Shown here in pieces: positions 17,845-27,954 of a stretch of DNA of 64,000 nt. This DNA comes from Clostridiales bacterium. GTDB lineage: Bacteria > Bacillota > Clostridia > Saccharofermentanales > Saccharofermentanaceae. The stretch covers positions 1 through 64,000 of the forward strand of contig JAFZBN010000017.1 in assembly GCA_017561715.1 (NCBI GenBank), read 5' to 3'. A program made the position numbers and the translations under genes. Positions within the stretch are counted from its first letter, which is position 1, and every line of letters starts with the position of its first letter. The notes below the pieces were generated by a model that was not told the DNA's origin, did no database searches, and saw only the letters and a list, made by a program, of their open reading frames with translations.

Positions 17845-18780
17845 TCAGAGTTTCGGCACTTCGCTGATCTTCGAGATATCGAACGGCGTCTCCTGGTATA
17901 CATAGTAATTCAACCAGTTCATAAACAGGAGCGTCGAGCTGGATCTCCATTTCATATGTGGTTCTTTGGTCGGATCATCATTCGGGAAATAGTTCTTCGG
18001 TACCTGAATGTCGAGTCCCTTATTTTTGTCACGGAAATACTCGTCGCGGAGCGTATTTACGTCATACTCGGAGTGTCCCGTAATGAAGATCTGTCTTCCG
18101 GAAAGATCCGAAACGGCATACACGCCGCTTTCTTCCGATTCGGAAAGGATGCGAAGGTTCGGATGACGCTCGATATCTTCCTTTCGAACTTCCGTGTGAC
18201 GGGAGTGCGGTACGTAGAAATAGTCATCGAAACCGCGGAAGAGCTTGACCGGCTTTGTATAGGTCATACTGTGCTCGAACACGCCGAACATCTTCTTGTC
18301 GAGATTGTACTTCGGAATCCCATAGTGATGGTAAAGACCGGCCTGCGCGCCCCAGCAGATGTGAAGCGTACTGTACACGTGCGTCTTGCTCCAGTCCATG
18401 ATCTCGCACAGTTCTTTCCAATAGGCGACATCCTCGAACTCCATGAGCTCGACCGGCGCGCCGGTGATGATCATGCCGTCGTAAAAGCGCTCTTTGACGT
18501 CATCGAAAGTCTCGTAGAATTTCATGAGATGCTCGGTCGCCGTGTGCTTCGGATGATAAGAAGCCGTATAAAGAAGATCGATATTGACCTGGAGCGGTGA
18601 ATTAGAAAGCGCGCGCAGAAGCTGTGTCTCCGTCGCGATCTTGTTCGGCATGAGGTTCAATATCAAAAGGTGCAGCGGACGGATGTCCTGCGTATACGCG
18701 CGGTCTTCGGTCATAACGAAGATGCGCTCTTTTTCGAGTATCCCTGTCGCAGGGAGATTATTCGGAATGCGGATCGGCAT
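17845..18780 (-). CDS. metAA: Homoserine O-acetyltransferase (MetA family)
   Basis: First committed step from homoserine to methionine. The 311-residue protein has the MetA fold, with the nucleophile Cys142 in [16 protein letters not shown] and the catalytic His/Glu in GHSEYD (about 236-238). The acyl-CoA selecting position holds glutamate (Glu111 in TGAPVE). In characterised MetA proteins this favours acetyl-CoA, whereas glycine gives succinyl-CoA. The product is therefore expected to be O-acetylhomoserine. A GGGGGAG precedes the ATG. It lies between a nucleoside kinase and nnrD; no SAM riboswitch or S-box is visible ahead of it. Confidence 0.93.
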   Translation of the reverse strand: MPIRIPNNLPATGILEKERIFVMTEDRAYTQDIRPLHLLILNLMPNKIATETQLLRALSNSPLQVNIDLLYTASYHPKHTATEHLMKFYETFDDVKERFYDGMIITGAPVELMEFEDVAYWKELCEIMDWSKTHVYSTLHICWGAQAGLYHHYGIPKYNLDKKMFGVFEHSMTYTKPVKLFRGFDDYFYVPHSRHTEVRKEDIERHPNLRILSESEESGVYAVSDLSGRQIFITGHSEYDVNTLRDEYFRDKNKGLDIQVPKNYFPNDDPTKEPHMKWRSSSTLLFMNWLNYYVYQETPFDISKISEVPKL

Positions 18781-18795
18781 AAGTTACTCCCCCTT

Positions 18796-19803
18796 TCACA
18801 GACACAGGAATTCGTTCAAGATCGATGTCTTCGGGACAAAGGTCTCTTTCGCCTGTGGGATCATGTCCAGCCATCCGTGAAGCATTCTTGCTTTGGCAAC
18901 GGCCTTCTCGATATTTGCGAAATCTTTCCGGACATTGCTCTTTTCCATGAATACGGAAGGAGCCAGAAGTCCCTGATCGTATGCAGCCAAGGCTTCTTCG
19001 ATGTCACGCTTCGCGAGAGCCGCGATCACGAGCGGTTCATACGCGAGGAAGGAATTGACGTGATAATCCGCTTTCGTCAGATAATCACGATAATAGTCCT
19101 GCTCGGAATTCTGGATCATCGGCCAGTAGTCGATCGTCGTGAGCGCGTGCGCGCCGCGGTGACGGACATCTCGAACGATACGGCGGAGCATGCGGAGATC
19201 ATCACTGTCCAGAAGTCTTCTGTCGGACATGACGGAAGCGTACGGCATGATGAAGATGCCCAGATACTGTTCCTTGCTGAAACTGCCTGTCGTCTCATCG
19301 CAAAGGCCGTGAAGTCCTTCCACGACAACGAGGCCGTTTTCTCCGATCGAGAGTGCCGGCTTATCCGACTCGACTCTCTGACGGATCTTGAAATCAAATG
19401 TCGGCGTGACGACTTCGTCTCCGCTTACAAGTCTCGCGAGGTCCATACTCGCCAGACGCATGTCGAGCGTACTCACGCTCTCGAAGTCCGGACGTCCTTC
19501 TTCGTCGAAGTTCAGGGCCTCCAGATTATAGTAATCGTCGAGGGAAAGGCGGATCGCCCTTTTTCCTCTCTTTTCCACTTCTGAAACCAGTCTGTCGGTG
19601 AATGTCGTTTTTCCTGAAGAAGTCGGGCCGGATACAAATACCACCTTGATATCCGGATGTGCAATAACATCTTCCGCGACCTCTACGGTCTGGCGCACGA
19701 AACGCGCCTCGGCTTTTCTTATAAAGTCCGGCAAACCGAAAACACCCAGCATATCCTCAAGATCATCTATGGATACCCGGATCTTATCTGATAAATTCGC
19801 CAT
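18796..19803 (-). CDS. Uridine kinase-like nucleoside kinase
   Basis: 335-residue P-loop kinase of the uridine kinase/phosphoribulokinase superfamily. The Walker A is GPTSSGKTT (about residue 60), followed by LSLDDYYN, the substrate-proximal DFESVSTLD and the strand VVVEGLHGL. A charged helical N-terminal segment of about 50 residues and a long C-terminal helical region flank the core. Similar clostridial proteins are often fused to a ThrRS-like TGS region; that is absent here. Substrate specificity cannot be fixed from sequence. GGAG precedes the ATG. It lies 16 bp ahead of metAA. Confidence 0.83.
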   Translation of the reverse strand: MANLSDKIRVSIDDLEDMLGVFGLPDFIRKAEARFVRQTVEVAEDVIAHPDIKVVFVSGPTSSGKTTFTDRLVSEVEKRGKRAIRLSLDDYYNLEALNFDEEGRPDFESVSTLDMRLASMDLARLVSGDEVVTPTFDFKIRQRVESDKPALSIGENGLVVVEGLHGLCDETTGSFSKEQYLGIFIMPYASVMSDRRLLDSDDLRMLRRIVRDVRHRGAHALTTIDYWPMIQNSEQDYYRDYLTKADYHVNSFLAYEPLVIAALAKRDIEEALAAYDQGLLAPSVFMEKSNVRKDFANIEKAVAKARMLHGWLDMIPQAKETFVPKTSILNEFLCL

Positions 19804-19818
19804 AATCTATCTCCAGTC

Positions 19819-20421
19819 TTACTTTTCAGTATAATCTGCAAGTACCAGCATACTGACGACCTTGTCATACCAGTATTGCAGGAATCTCGAAACACAGAAT
19901 ACGATCCCGGGGATGATGAGCGCTGCCAGTGTGATAAGAAGTACGACGACAACGATATAAACGCCGCCGGAGATAACGCCCAGTACCGTGGCAAAAGTAC
20001 CTGCGGTGTCCACGTATTTACCCGTGAATTTTTCCAGTGTCTCATTGAGATATTTAATGCAAAAGTCTTTTAAGTCTCCGAAAGAGACGGTCAGCTTGGG
20101 ACGAGCCCAGGCCGTGATCATAAATGTAAGGGCGCCATACTTTGCAAGCTGGACCCCGAGAACCGGTATCTTGCCCCACAAGGGCATTCGGTAATAGGAA
20201 AAGCAGATCGCCGGGCAGAGGAAAAACAGCACGACGAAGACGATCATTTTCGGAAGGAAAGCACCGGTGATCAGGCCGTTAAAGCTTCCGGTAAGATAGT
20301 TATAGACAACAAGAAGATCGACGAAAACGCCATACAGCAGAAAGAGCGACAGATGACGACGGTTTTCGAAATCTGTGTCGCTCCACAAACGTCCTAGGCA
20401 AAGACCTTCTAAATAATCCAC
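19819..20421 (-). CDS. Multi-pass membrane protein of unknown function
   Basis: 200 residues with about four to five hydrophobic segments (near 25-45, 55-75, 85-105, 145-175) and a short amphipathic stretch between. I recognise no family. The start is a GTG with AGGGG about 11 nt upstream; no better ATG exists. It lies 16 bp ahead of the nucleoside kinase, so it may lead that operon, and a terminator separates it from the upstream gene. Confidence 0.7.
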   Translation of the reverse strand: MDYLEGLCLGRLWSDTDFENRRHLSLFLLYGVFVDLLVVYNYLTGSFNGLITGAFLPKMIVFVVLFFLCPAICFSYYRMPLWGKIPVLGVQLAKYGALTFMITAWARPKLTVSFGDLKDFCIKYLNETLEKFTGKYVDTAGTFATVLGVISGGVYIVVVVLLITLAALIIPGIVFCVSRFLQYWYDKVVSMLVLADYTEK

Positions 20422-20467
20422 TTCTTGTTTGTCCCCTTCAAAAAAAACAGTTCTGAATTATTGTACC

Positions 20468-20491
20468 AAAAAAAAGAGGCTTCGTCACCTC
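20468..20491 (-). terminator. Terminator after the hypothetical gene at 20524
   Basis: On the minus strand GAGGT and GCCTC form a short stem with a small loop, followed by eight Ts (20468-20475 as As on plus). Confidence 0.65.
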
Positions 20492-20523
20492 AAAAGCAAA
20501 GACTTATCGAAGTCTCGGGATAA

Positions 20524-20988
20524 TCAGCGGAGGCGGAAAGAAGTCTTGGCGACTTCCTCGATCAATCGGCGATACGTGCTCCACTGCTTCGGGAAATTGC
20601 TGACTCCGCACGCCTTGAGAACTTCGCCGTCCGAAAAACGGATCTCAACGGACCAGTCCTGTGGGAAAGAGCAGGTGTTGGAGCCCATAAGATGACCGAT
20701 GCCCTTGGCATAATCGGTCGCCCAGGAAAGAAGTTCGGTCTCCGGAAGTCGGGAATAGATCTTTTCGATCAACTGCGGCGCAAGCGCGCGGACAAAGTCG
20801 TTGTTCCACATGTGCGTGTCGTACCATGCGATACGGCCGGCAACGAAATCAACAGACACCTTAAGGCTACCTCTCCTGTAACCGGAAAGTTCAGTCTCGA
20901 TGAACACTATATCTCTATAGTCATGTTTCTTCTCACTCATCGATAATGCCTCATTCATCCAAATTACGTCATGCGCCGTCTTCCTCAT
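20524..20988 (-). CDS. Hypothetical protein
   Basis: 154 residues, soluble, with no signal peptide or membrane segment. Visible features are aromatic-rich strands (VDFVAGRIAWYDTHMW) and a FSDGEVLKACGVSNFPKQW motif that resembles the beta-hairpin of a small alpha/beta domain. No family is recognised. The ATG overlaps the stop of the upstream propeller protein by 4 nt (ATGA), so the two are translationally coupled and probably function together. Confidence 0.7.
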   Translation of the reverse strand: MRKTAHDVIWMNEALSMSEKKHDYRDIVFIETELSGYRRGSLKVSVDFVAGRIAWYDTHMWNNDFVRALAPQLIEKIYSRLPETELLSWATDYAKGIGHLMGSNTCSFPQDWSVEIRFSDGEVLKACGVSNFPKQWSTYRRLIEEVAKTSFRLR

Positions 20989-22934
20989 GAGATCTTCACC
21001 CCATACATGACGTTTCCGCGCGAGCCTATTACTAAGATTCCATCCACGATGATCGGGGAGGATTCGATATTGTTCGTGATCTGGTTCTGATCGGCGATCA
21101 GTCGGAGAGCAGACAGTTTCGTTCCCGTGACCGCATCCAGCATCGTGATCTGACCATAGCAGTCACAGATGATGATGTAAGCGTTTCCGTTATCGTCATA
21201 GATATCTACCGGAGAACTCCAGGAATACGGGTCGTTGGTGGTCGCAGAATCCTCGTAGAACTCCAGGATAAACTTCCAGACCTGATTTCCCGTATTTTTA
21301 TCATAAGCAACGACCGTATCTCCACGATAAGCACCCTTCGTCATACAGTAGGAGAAGAATACGAGATTCGACGCGGTTCCTTTTCCGATCGCCGGTGTGC
21401 CGAGAAGTCCGCCGTTAACATCGCCGGAAGAAGTCTCGCCGTTGGATGTATAGCAGTCCAGAGAAGTCTGCCAGACGACCTCACCGGTCATGGCGTCGAA
21501 CTTGTATGTATAGGCAGCGCCCATATATACTTTTTCATTTCTCTGCCAGTCAACTTCCGTACCCGTATAGAGATATACGTGTCCGTTATCTTCTTCGATG
21601 ACCGGAGTTACGTCGGAGTCATCTTCCAGTCTTCTTGACCAGACCATGCTCATCGTATTCAGGTCGATGCAGATCAGGTTACCGTCATTGTCCGTCGCCC
21701 AGCCGTAGTGATCATAGATCGCCATGGAACTCTCGATTCCGTGCGTGCTGCCGGACAGATCGCCGAAGTCATATTTATAGTCAACGAACTGAGGATTGAT
21801 GGACAGTGTTGCCGTACCCGCGTTGAACTGTGTGTTCAGTTTGACCGTATAGATGATACCGTTCTCACTCGGATAGATGAGAGTATCTGTATCCGCATTG
21901 ATGATCGGAGAAGAGTCACATCCGCCCCAGCTTGTTCTGTAAGCGCGAGAATCAATACCGCTCTGGAAATACAGCTGTGTGAAATCGATCAGGCTGAAGA
22001 TTCTCCAACCGATAACACCGTTCTTGCTCGAGCCTTCGCCTCCGTTATCGTCGCCCTGACCTACATAGAGGATCGGGTAGCCGCGCGGATCTACGGCAGG
22101 AGTTCCCTTGATCGTAGCGCCGATCTTAAGCGGATCTCTTGTCTTCTGGCCGTCGTCGATATCGAAGAAATATACATAGCCGTCCTCAGCCGCGACGATG
22201 ATCTCGGTAAGGCCCTGCTTGGATTTCTTTTCCGCGCGGATATTCATGATCTGCTGGACTTCCCAGTCCCACTTGACTGCCAGAGGCTGACCGGTCCAGC
22301 CGGTACCGCTCCACCAGAATCCCAGAGGAGACCACTTGGACTCAAGTCCTCTGTATTCCCAGATCTGCTCGAGGTGCTGTGTCTTAGACGGATCGAGGGT
22401 AAATGTTCCCCATGTCGCGCAATTACGGAAATTGTTGCCGCGGAAAGTCAGGATACCGCCGACCTTCTGATAGAAAAGCGGATCTCCGAAATGGATCTCA
22501 TCGGTTCTCTGGTATCCGCTTACCTTCTCCGTACCGTTATAAACGACTTCGGTCGTATTTCTTCCGGCAGGAGAATTTTTGCTATCCGGAGTTCCGATCG
22601 GAACATTCATCTCGGCGGTTGCCGGATAAAGGATCGGATTCTGATAGTCTTCGATAGACGGCGGAGGAGTCGGTTCCGGTGTGTTGATCACGATCCCGGA
22701 AGGATCGATCGTATTTCCGCTGTCATCAGTAACTATGGCATTGGTACCGTCTGTCGGCGGAACCAAAGTATTGTCTTTACTCTTCTTGGATTTCTTGACA
22801 GTAGCAACTGCGAGGATGATCGTAACGACAACAAGCAGGGACGTCACCGCAAACAGAACGTAAAGACCGTTGTTATTCACGCGGCGCGGTCTGTAAAACT
22901 GGTTCGTATATCGTACGTTATCAGGTCTTTTCAT
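20985..22934 (-). CDS. Membrane-anchored PQQ-like beta-propeller protein
   Basis: 649 residues. A basic N terminus is followed by one transmembrane anchor (about 22-45), a Pro/Thr-rich linker and an extracellular domain of repeated propeller blades. Examples are AAEDGYVYFFDIDDGQK, WATDNDGNLICIDLNT, YDKNTGNQVWKF and ITMLDAVTGTKL, each with the W/G-D-x-x-TG-x-x-xW pattern of PQQ/BamB-like repeats. It is probably a cell-surface scaffold or sensor; no enzyme motif or calcium/PQQ site is evident. The start at 22934 has GAGGG 11 nt upstream; a TTG six codons earlier is possible. It is coupled to the hypothetical gene downstream. Confidence 0.82.
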   Translation of the reverse strand: MKRPDNVRYTNQFYRPRRVNNNGLYVLFAVTSLLVVVTIILAVATVKKSKKSKDNTLVPPTDGTNAIVTDDSGNTIDPSGIVINTPEPTPPPSIEDYQNPILYPATAEMNVPIGTPDSKNSPAGRNTTEVVYNGTEKVSGYQRTDEIHFGDPLFYQKVGGILTFRGNNFRNCATWGTFTLDPSKTQHLEQIWEYRGLESKWSPLGFWWSGTGWTGQPLAVKWDWEVQQIMNIRAEKKSKQGLTEIIVAAEDGYVYFFDIDDGQKTRDPLKIGATIKGTPAVDPRGYPILYVGQGDDNGGEGSSKNGVIGWRIFSLIDFTQLYFQSGIDSRAYRTSWGGCDSSPIINADTDTLIYPSENGIIYTVKLNTQFNAGTATLSINPQFVDYKYDFGDLSGSTHGIESSMAIYDHYGWATDNDGNLICIDLNTMSMVWSRRLEDDSDVTPVIEEDNGHVYLYTGTEVDWQRNEKVYMGAAYTYKFDAMTGEVVWQTSLDCYTSNGETSSGDVNGGLLGTPAIGKGTASNLVFFSYCMTKGAYRGDTVVAYDKNTGNQVWKFILEFYEDSATTNDPYSWSSPVDIYDDNGNAYIIICDCYGQITMLDAVTGTKLSALRLIADQNQITNNIESSPIIVDGILVIGSRGNVMYGVKIS

Positions 22935-23222
22935 AATCGATGCTGCCCTCAACAGATGATAACACTTTTGTATTTTTATATACTATCACAAAGAATAACG
23001 TTTCGATACCGATAACCTGCACAAAAAATCATCGTATCAAAGGCGCGTATAGCATTTTCGAGTGCATTTCTCAAAAGAATCAGACAGTTCTTTTCGATAT
23101 GGGTGCAAAGTAAAACAATTCGTCACTTTGACGGAAAACCTCTCATTTACAAATACATACTGTCTGTAATATCATTTCAACGGCAATTTCCGAAACCACA
23201 ATTTTACGATGGAGAAACACCG

Positions 23223-24179
23223 ATGATCTGGATACTTTTGACACTTGTCTACGGTCTTCTTAAAGGCGGCCGTGAGATCAGCAAGAAAAAAGCCATGGAC
23301 CGCAATTCCGTTATGGAAGTGCTCCTCATCTATACCCTCATCGGTTTTCTGATCGTTGTTCCCCGCGCTCCGCACGCGATGGGCATGGAACCATACCAGT
23401 ACGGACTCGTCCTCATAAAGTCCTTTTCCATCTTCCTCGCCTGGATGATGGGTTTCCATGCGCTGAAGCATCTGCCTGTAAGTCTTTACGGTGTTCTCGA
23501 TCTGTCCCGTGTCCTCCTCGGCACTCTTTTGGGCGTGATCGTTCTTCACGAAGTCCTGATGTGGAATCAGATCCTGGGCCTGTCTCTTGTTGCCCTCGGA
23601 CTTTTGGCGCTGCGCTTTAACCTCTTTGAAACGATTCGTGAAAGACACTCACACACAGCGAATCCGGAAAAAGAAGGAAATAAAGATCCCGATGCGGAGA
23701 AAGGTTCTGAAATTGCCGAAGACAAGGAATCCGGAGACGCGCCGGAAGGAAGCCGCACGAAGTTCGTCGTGCTCGCTTTCGGCTCCTGCGTGTTAAACTC
23801 CGTTTCCGGTCTTCTCGATAAGATCCTCATGAAGGACATCAACAGCTCCCAGATGCAGTTCTGGTACATGCTCTTCCTTCTCGCTTTATATTCTCTCTAT
23901 GTGCTGGTCACCAAAACAAAGATCAGAAAAGAAGCCTTCAAAAACGGCTGGATCTGGCTGATGTCGATCATGTTCGTTATCGGAGATGCTTCTCTTTTCA
24001 TCGCGAACGCGAATCCTGACAGTTCGATCACGGTCATGACCGTCGTTAAGCAGAGCGCCTGCTTCGTCACGATCTTAGGGGGTAAATTCGTTTTCCATGA
24101 AAAAGGGATCGCTTATCGTCTTTTCTGCGCGAGCATCATCCTGATCGGTATCATCATGAGCGTGCTCTACGCCGCCTGA
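23223..24179 (+). CDS. EamA/DMT family transporter
   Basis: 318-residue protein with about ten membrane segments in two EamA halves. The halves are separated by a strongly charged loop (about 147-185, Glu/Lys-rich) that is longer than usual. The first half has the ISKKKAM loop and LDLSRVLLGTLLGVIVLHE; the second has VKQSACFVTILGGKFVFHEKG, the typical pre-final-helix motif. The substrate is unknown. The start at 23223 has GGAG 8 nt upstream; the frame is open from 23103 without family sequence. It stands alone, ending 1 bp before the converging flavoprotein gene. Confidence 0.83.
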   Translation: MIWILLTLVYGLLKGGREISKKKAMDRNSVMEVLLIYTLIGFLIVVPRAPHAMGMEPYQYGLVLIKSFSIFLAWMMGFHALKHLPVSLYGVLDLSRVLLGTLLGVIVLHEVLMWNQILGLSLVALGLLALRFNLFETIRERHSHTANPEKEGNKDPDAEKGSEIAEDKESGDAPEGSRTKFVVLAFGSCVLNSVSGLLDKILMKDINSSQMQFWYMLFLLALYSLYVLVTKTKIRKEAFKNGWIWLMSIMFVIGDASLFIANANPDSSITVMTVVKQSACFVTILGGKFVFHEKGIAYRLFCASIILIGIIMSVLYAA

Positions 24180-24180
24180 G

Positions 24181-25485
24181 TTAACCTTTCGCGAACTCTG
24201 CCGCCGCAAGTCCCGCGGCTCTTCCACTCTCCCACGCGAACTGAAGATTATATCCTCCGGAGACTCCGTCGATATCCATCACTTCGCCCGCGAAGAACAA
24301 CCCTTCTTTGACTTTCGACCCCATCGTCTTCGGGTCGATCTCTTTTACCGAGACACCGCCGCGTGTGACATACGCGATATCCATCGGTGTGCATTTTTCC
24401 ACGTCAAAAGCACTGCCCTTCAGTTTTCGGACGATCGCTTTACGATTTTCTTTTGTGACCTCATGTGCGCAGATATCCATGGACTTTCCGTCGAGTACGA
24501 GGATCGCGGCCTTTTCCTGAAGATGGAATGTCTCGCAAAGAAGTCTCTTCATGTAACGGTTCGGATTATCACTCATCGCGGAAAGCAGCATCTTCTCCAC
24601 TTCTTCCTCACGGAGTTCGGGAAGCATGTCGACGACAAACTGTACGGATCCTTCCCTGTACTTTCCTTTCGACGCAGGAAGTTCACGCGAAAGCGGCATC
24701 GCGGCAGGCCCGCTCACCCCCTGATGCGTAAACAGAAGATCGCCGCGCGCGGTCTTTTTCTTTTTCCCGTCGATCCAAAGAGACGATCCCACATCGGGAA
24801 GCGTAATACCCGCAAGAGTAAACTCGGCTCCGCAATCTTCCGCCCTGCTTTCCGTCGACGCGTCGGAAAATGCCGAAAGAAAGATCGGCGCGAGTGCCGG
24901 AGCAAGTTCGGTCACGGTATGTCCGTTTCCTTTGGCAAGTTCGTATCCGTCTCCTTCGGAACCGGTATGCGGGAAGCTCTTTCCGCCGGTACTGAGGATC
25001 ACGGCGCGGCTTGTAAATTCACCTTTTTCCGTTTTCACGACCCAGAAATCTTCTTTCTTTTCCACGGCCGTAACAGGCGACTCGGTAAGAAGCACGACTT
25101 TGTTTTTCGCGAGTGCTTTTTCCAAAGCCTCGCATACGGAAGATGCTTTCTGTGAATCGGGAAAGATACGTCCGTCATCTTCTTCGTGCGTCGGGATCCC
25201 CAGGGAAAGGAAATACTCTCTTACATCCTCCGGCGCGAACGCGTGAAGCGAGGATGTGAGAAACCGGCTGTTCTCGTGATAGGTCTCTCTGAAGTTATCG
25301 GGGATCCGTATATTCGTGATATTGCAGCGACCGTGTCCGGTCAGAAGAAGTTTCTTTCCGGGACGCTCCTTTTTCTCCAGAAGAAGCACAGAAGCACCGC
25401 AAGAAGCGGCCGAAAGCGATGCCATCATGCCCGAAGGACCGGCACCGAACACGATCACGTCAAAGTGCTTTTGCATAGGAATCAT
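24181..25485 (-). CDS. BaiN/RdsA-family NAD(P)/FAD-dependent oxidoreductase
   Basis: 434-residue flavoprotein of the HI0933/YhiN family. The N-terminal FAD motif GAGPSGMMASLSAA is followed by LLEKKERPGKKLLLTGHGRCNITN, the family signature. The C-terminal FFAGEVMDIDGVSGGYNLQFAWESGRAAG binds flavin. Members include the bile-acid enzyme BaiN and other uncharacterised reductases; the substrate here is unknown. GAGG lies 8 nt before the first ATG. It starts 10 bp after the upstream membrane protein gene, so the two share a transcript. Confidence 0.9.
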   Translation of the reverse strand: MIPMQKHFDVIVFGAGPSGMMASLSAASCGASVLLLEKKERPGKKLLLTGHGRCNITNIRIPDNFRETYHENSRFLTSSLHAFAPEDVREYFLSLGIPTHEEDDGRIFPDSQKASSVCEALEKALAKNKVVLLTESPVTAVEKKEDFWVVKTEKGEFTSRAVILSTGGKSFPHTGSEGDGYELAKGNGHTVTELAPALAPIFLSAFSDASTESRAEDCGAEFTLAGITLPDVGSSLWIDGKKKKTARGDLLFTHQGVSGPAAMPLSRELPASKGKYREGSVQFVVDMLPELREEEVEKMLLSAMSDNPNRYMKRLLCETFHLQEKAAILVLDGKSMDICAHEVTKENRKAIVRKLKGSAFDVEKCTPMDIAYVTRGGVSVKEIDPKTMGSKVKEGLFFAGEVMDIDGVSGGYNLQFAWESGRAAGLAAAEFAKG

Positions 25486-25495
25486 AGGAAAGGCC

Positions 25496-27757
25496 TCAAA
25501 CCTTGTAGATCGCTGTTCCGTCGTCGAAACGTACCAGTTCCGTCAGATTCTCCTCGAAGAATTCCGGATAGTAGTAGTCACGCGTTTCCGCATTTCCGTA
25601 GTAGTCGTCGCTTAAGATCACATAGCGGATATTCATCTCGTTGCAGTAGCGGCGGAACTCGCTGATATTGCCGTTCGCTCCGGTCAGAAGCCACTGGTAG
25701 TTGATCTGTCTTGTCGTTGTGTCATGTCCGGCGGACCACGCGAAGTACGGCCATCCGTAGTAGATCCTTCTTCCGCTCAGGAAGAAGTCGTTCACGGACC
25801 ACATCGGTGTCAGGAAGATATCGTCTTCTCCTGTGTTCTTGTCGACCCAGTCCGTGATCTGCGCATCCGGATGCAGCTCGACGTAGCCGTTCGTATGAGA
25901 GTTCAGGTTATAGTAGATGCACCATTCGCTGATACCTGTTGCGACAAGACCGAACAGCAGGAACAGGCATACGATCGCGGATGCGATCTGCACGGGAATG
26001 AATACATTCTTGTCAAGAGATACGTCCTTCGGCTTCTTCTCCTCTTCTTCGGATCTCTTCGCACGCTCCGCGTTCCTTACCCGGATCGGAAGCGCCAGGA
26101 GATTGGCGAGAAGTCCCGCGACGATGACGTCAAAGAGGATGAAGCTTACCTGGATGAACTTGTGGTTCGCAAGAACTTCCAAAGATACCTGGAAGAAGAA
26201 CGCGAAGATCAGCGGGAACGAGAAAGCGATCAGAAGGAACGGACGGTACGGATTCTTGTGAAGGATAAGTTCATAGATCAAAAGTCCGATAAATACGATC
26301 GCCGTCAGGATCACCGTCAGGAATCCGATCTTTCCCAAATATTTCGCGATCTCCGGGATCGACTTGAAAACAGTGCCGATGCCTGCCTTTTCCTTGCCCG
26401 CGAGCTCCGGAAGAACGAATCCGAAATAGTACTTAAAGCTGGCAACATTGGAAGCGCCGCCCGCGAAGAATCTGGCCTGAAGAGTTGCCGACAGAACAGA
26501 TACCGCCGCGATGACCGCGTAGCCCAAACGGAATTCCGAGAAGATCGCCATGCCGAGAAGGACCAGCAGCGCACAGATCAGACAGGAGCCGTGGAAGAAC
26601 GGCATCGCCAGTGCGATCAGGGATCCCAGGATCACGCTGCCCCAAGGACGGAGCGGATCTGCTTTACGGGCGATCCATGCTTCTCTGGAAATGAAGAATC
26701 TCTTTGCCTTTTCTCCTGCGCCCCTCGTGCGTCCCATATGAAGGAACATTCTTCGAAAGTGCGGAAGGAAAAGGAAGATAAGCAGCACGACCAGACCGAC
26801 ACCCATCGCCAGGTGGCGCTGGTTGGCATATACGTTGACAGCCCAAAGTCCCCACTCGTCACGGAATGTGTATCCGTACCAGGAAGACTGCTGTGTGATC
26901 GTCTTGATCACGGACCCCCATGTCGCGCCCGGAGCGGCAAAAAGATCCTTTGCCATATGGAATACGTTCCACGCGCTTCTGAAAAGCACCAGTACCGGCG
27001 CGAAGAAGAACGCGGAGCGGCGGGAAGACAGAAGAACGGCCAGCGTGCCCAGGAGCACGAGCGTGCTTCCCATGCAGAGGATCGACGGGATATTGATCGC
27101 CCAGACCAGCGGGAAGCCGAGAGCTTCCAGATTACCGGACAGGAAATAGAACATGAAGTGATACTGGATATTATCTCCGGAGAAGTGCGGATACTGTGTC
27201 GGGAAATTCGAACCGATACCGAATCCGGACGTGATCGCCACGTGCGGAGAAAAGTCGCTGAAGATCGAAAAGCCCAGGCGGATATTATCACCGGACATGT
27301 AGCAAGTGTAGAAATATACGAAACCGACCGCGATCAGGACCAGAAGCACCGTGATGACGTAGAACGAAACAGATCCCGGATGGCGGTTAAATCCCGGAAG
27401 CTTCTTAAAGCCTGCCTTCTTCGAATCTCTGTAGTTTCGAAGAAAACACCTCTGCCAGAAGAAGCACGCGAGATACGCAAACACACACATGCTCACGATA
27501 TTCGCCGGCAGGAGATTCGCAGTATCCGCCGGAATATACGGATGCATGATATACGCAAGGAAATAGGTGACCCAGGAAGTCAAAAGAAGTCCGACAAGGG
27601 TACCGGACGAAAGCAGGAAGAGAAGCGTCGGAACTTTTTCGATGATCTCCGTATCCGCCGCGACACCGACGTACAGACGACGGATATCCGGGATCAGAAA
27701 ACGGATCAGCTGTGTGCCAAAGAAAATGGCTATGATCAAATACAGAACGGCAAGCAT
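25496..27757 (-). CDS. Large polytopic membrane protein, possibly GT-C glycosyltransferase-like
   Basis: 753 residues with about 13 hydrophobic segments and a C-terminal soluble domain of about 150 residues. The first long outside loop contains FSDFSPHVAITSGFGIGS and a following QYPHFSGDN...YHFMFYFLSG. An acidic residue after the first luminal helices is characteristic of GT-C transferases and PMT/YfhO-like proteins. The final domain has HPDAQITDWVDKNTGEDD and NEMNIRYVILSDDYY, reminiscent of soluble tails in such enzymes. The GT-C assignment is inference from topology. GGAGG precedes the ATG. It shares an operon with the flavoprotein gene. Confidence 0.65.
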   Translation of the reverse strand: MLAVLYLIIAIFFGTQLIRFLIPDIRRLYVGVAADTEIIEKVPTLLFLLSSGTLVGLLLTSWVTYFLAYIMHPYIPADTANLLPANIVSMCVFAYLACFFWQRCFLRNYRDSKKAGFKKLPGFNRHPGSVSFYVITVLLVLIAVGFVYFYTCYMSGDNIRLGFSIFSDFSPHVAITSGFGIGSNFPTQYPHFSGDNIQYHFMFYFLSGNLEALGFPLVWAINIPSILCMGSTLVLLGTLAVLLSSRRSAFFFAPVLVLFRSAWNVFHMAKDLFAAPGATWGSVIKTITQQSSWYGYTFRDEWGLWAVNVYANQRHLAMGVGLVVLLIFLFLPHFRRMFLHMGRTRGAGEKAKRFFISREAWIARKADPLRPWGSVILGSLIALAMPFFHGSCLICALLVLLGMAIFSEFRLGYAVIAAVSVLSATLQARFFAGGASNVASFKYYFGFVLPELAGKEKAGIGTVFKSIPEIAKYLGKIGFLTVILTAIVFIGLLIYELILHKNPYRPFLLIAFSFPLIFAFFFQVSLEVLANHKFIQVSFILFDVIVAGLLANLLALPIRVRNAERAKRSEEEEKKPKDVSLDKNVFIPVQIASAIVCLFLLFGLVATGISEWCIYYNLNSHTNGYVELHPDAQITDWVDKNTGEDDIFLTPMWSVNDFFLSGRRIYYGWPYFAWSAGHDTTTRQINYQWLLTGANGNISEFRRYCNEMNIRYVILSDDYYGNAETRDYYYPEFFEENLTELVRFDDGTAIYKV

Positions 27758-27877
27758 ATTGCGACCTCCACCTACTTATACCCCACTATCATACCATTGA
27801 CGCGGTCCTACGTCACCAACTATCCTACTCTTTCGTTACAAATCCTCAAATTTCCCGCCCCATTTTGCCAAATAGGG

Positions 27878-27883
27878 TATAAT
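27878..27883 (+). promoter_or_regulatory. Likely -10 box of the ddl promoter
   Basis: Perfect TATAAT 70 bp ahead of the ddl ATG in the divergent intergenic region (27758-27954). No good -35 at 16-18 bp, so it may need an activator or be weak. Confidence 0.45.
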
Positions 27884-27954
27884 CAGGTAGTATGCAGAGA
27901 AGTTCGTCTTTAAAGGCGAACGGTCTGTTCAGTATGAGGGGAGGTCCTTATTCT

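Noticed and set aside
17845..18780. Homoserine O-succinyltransferase naming
   Set aside because: Glu111 at the CoA-selecting position points to acetyl-CoA.
25724..27913. 729-codon open frame antisense to the large membrane protein
   Set aside because: Composition is Arg/Asp/His-rich, typical of the reverse of a hydrophobic gene; no start signal.
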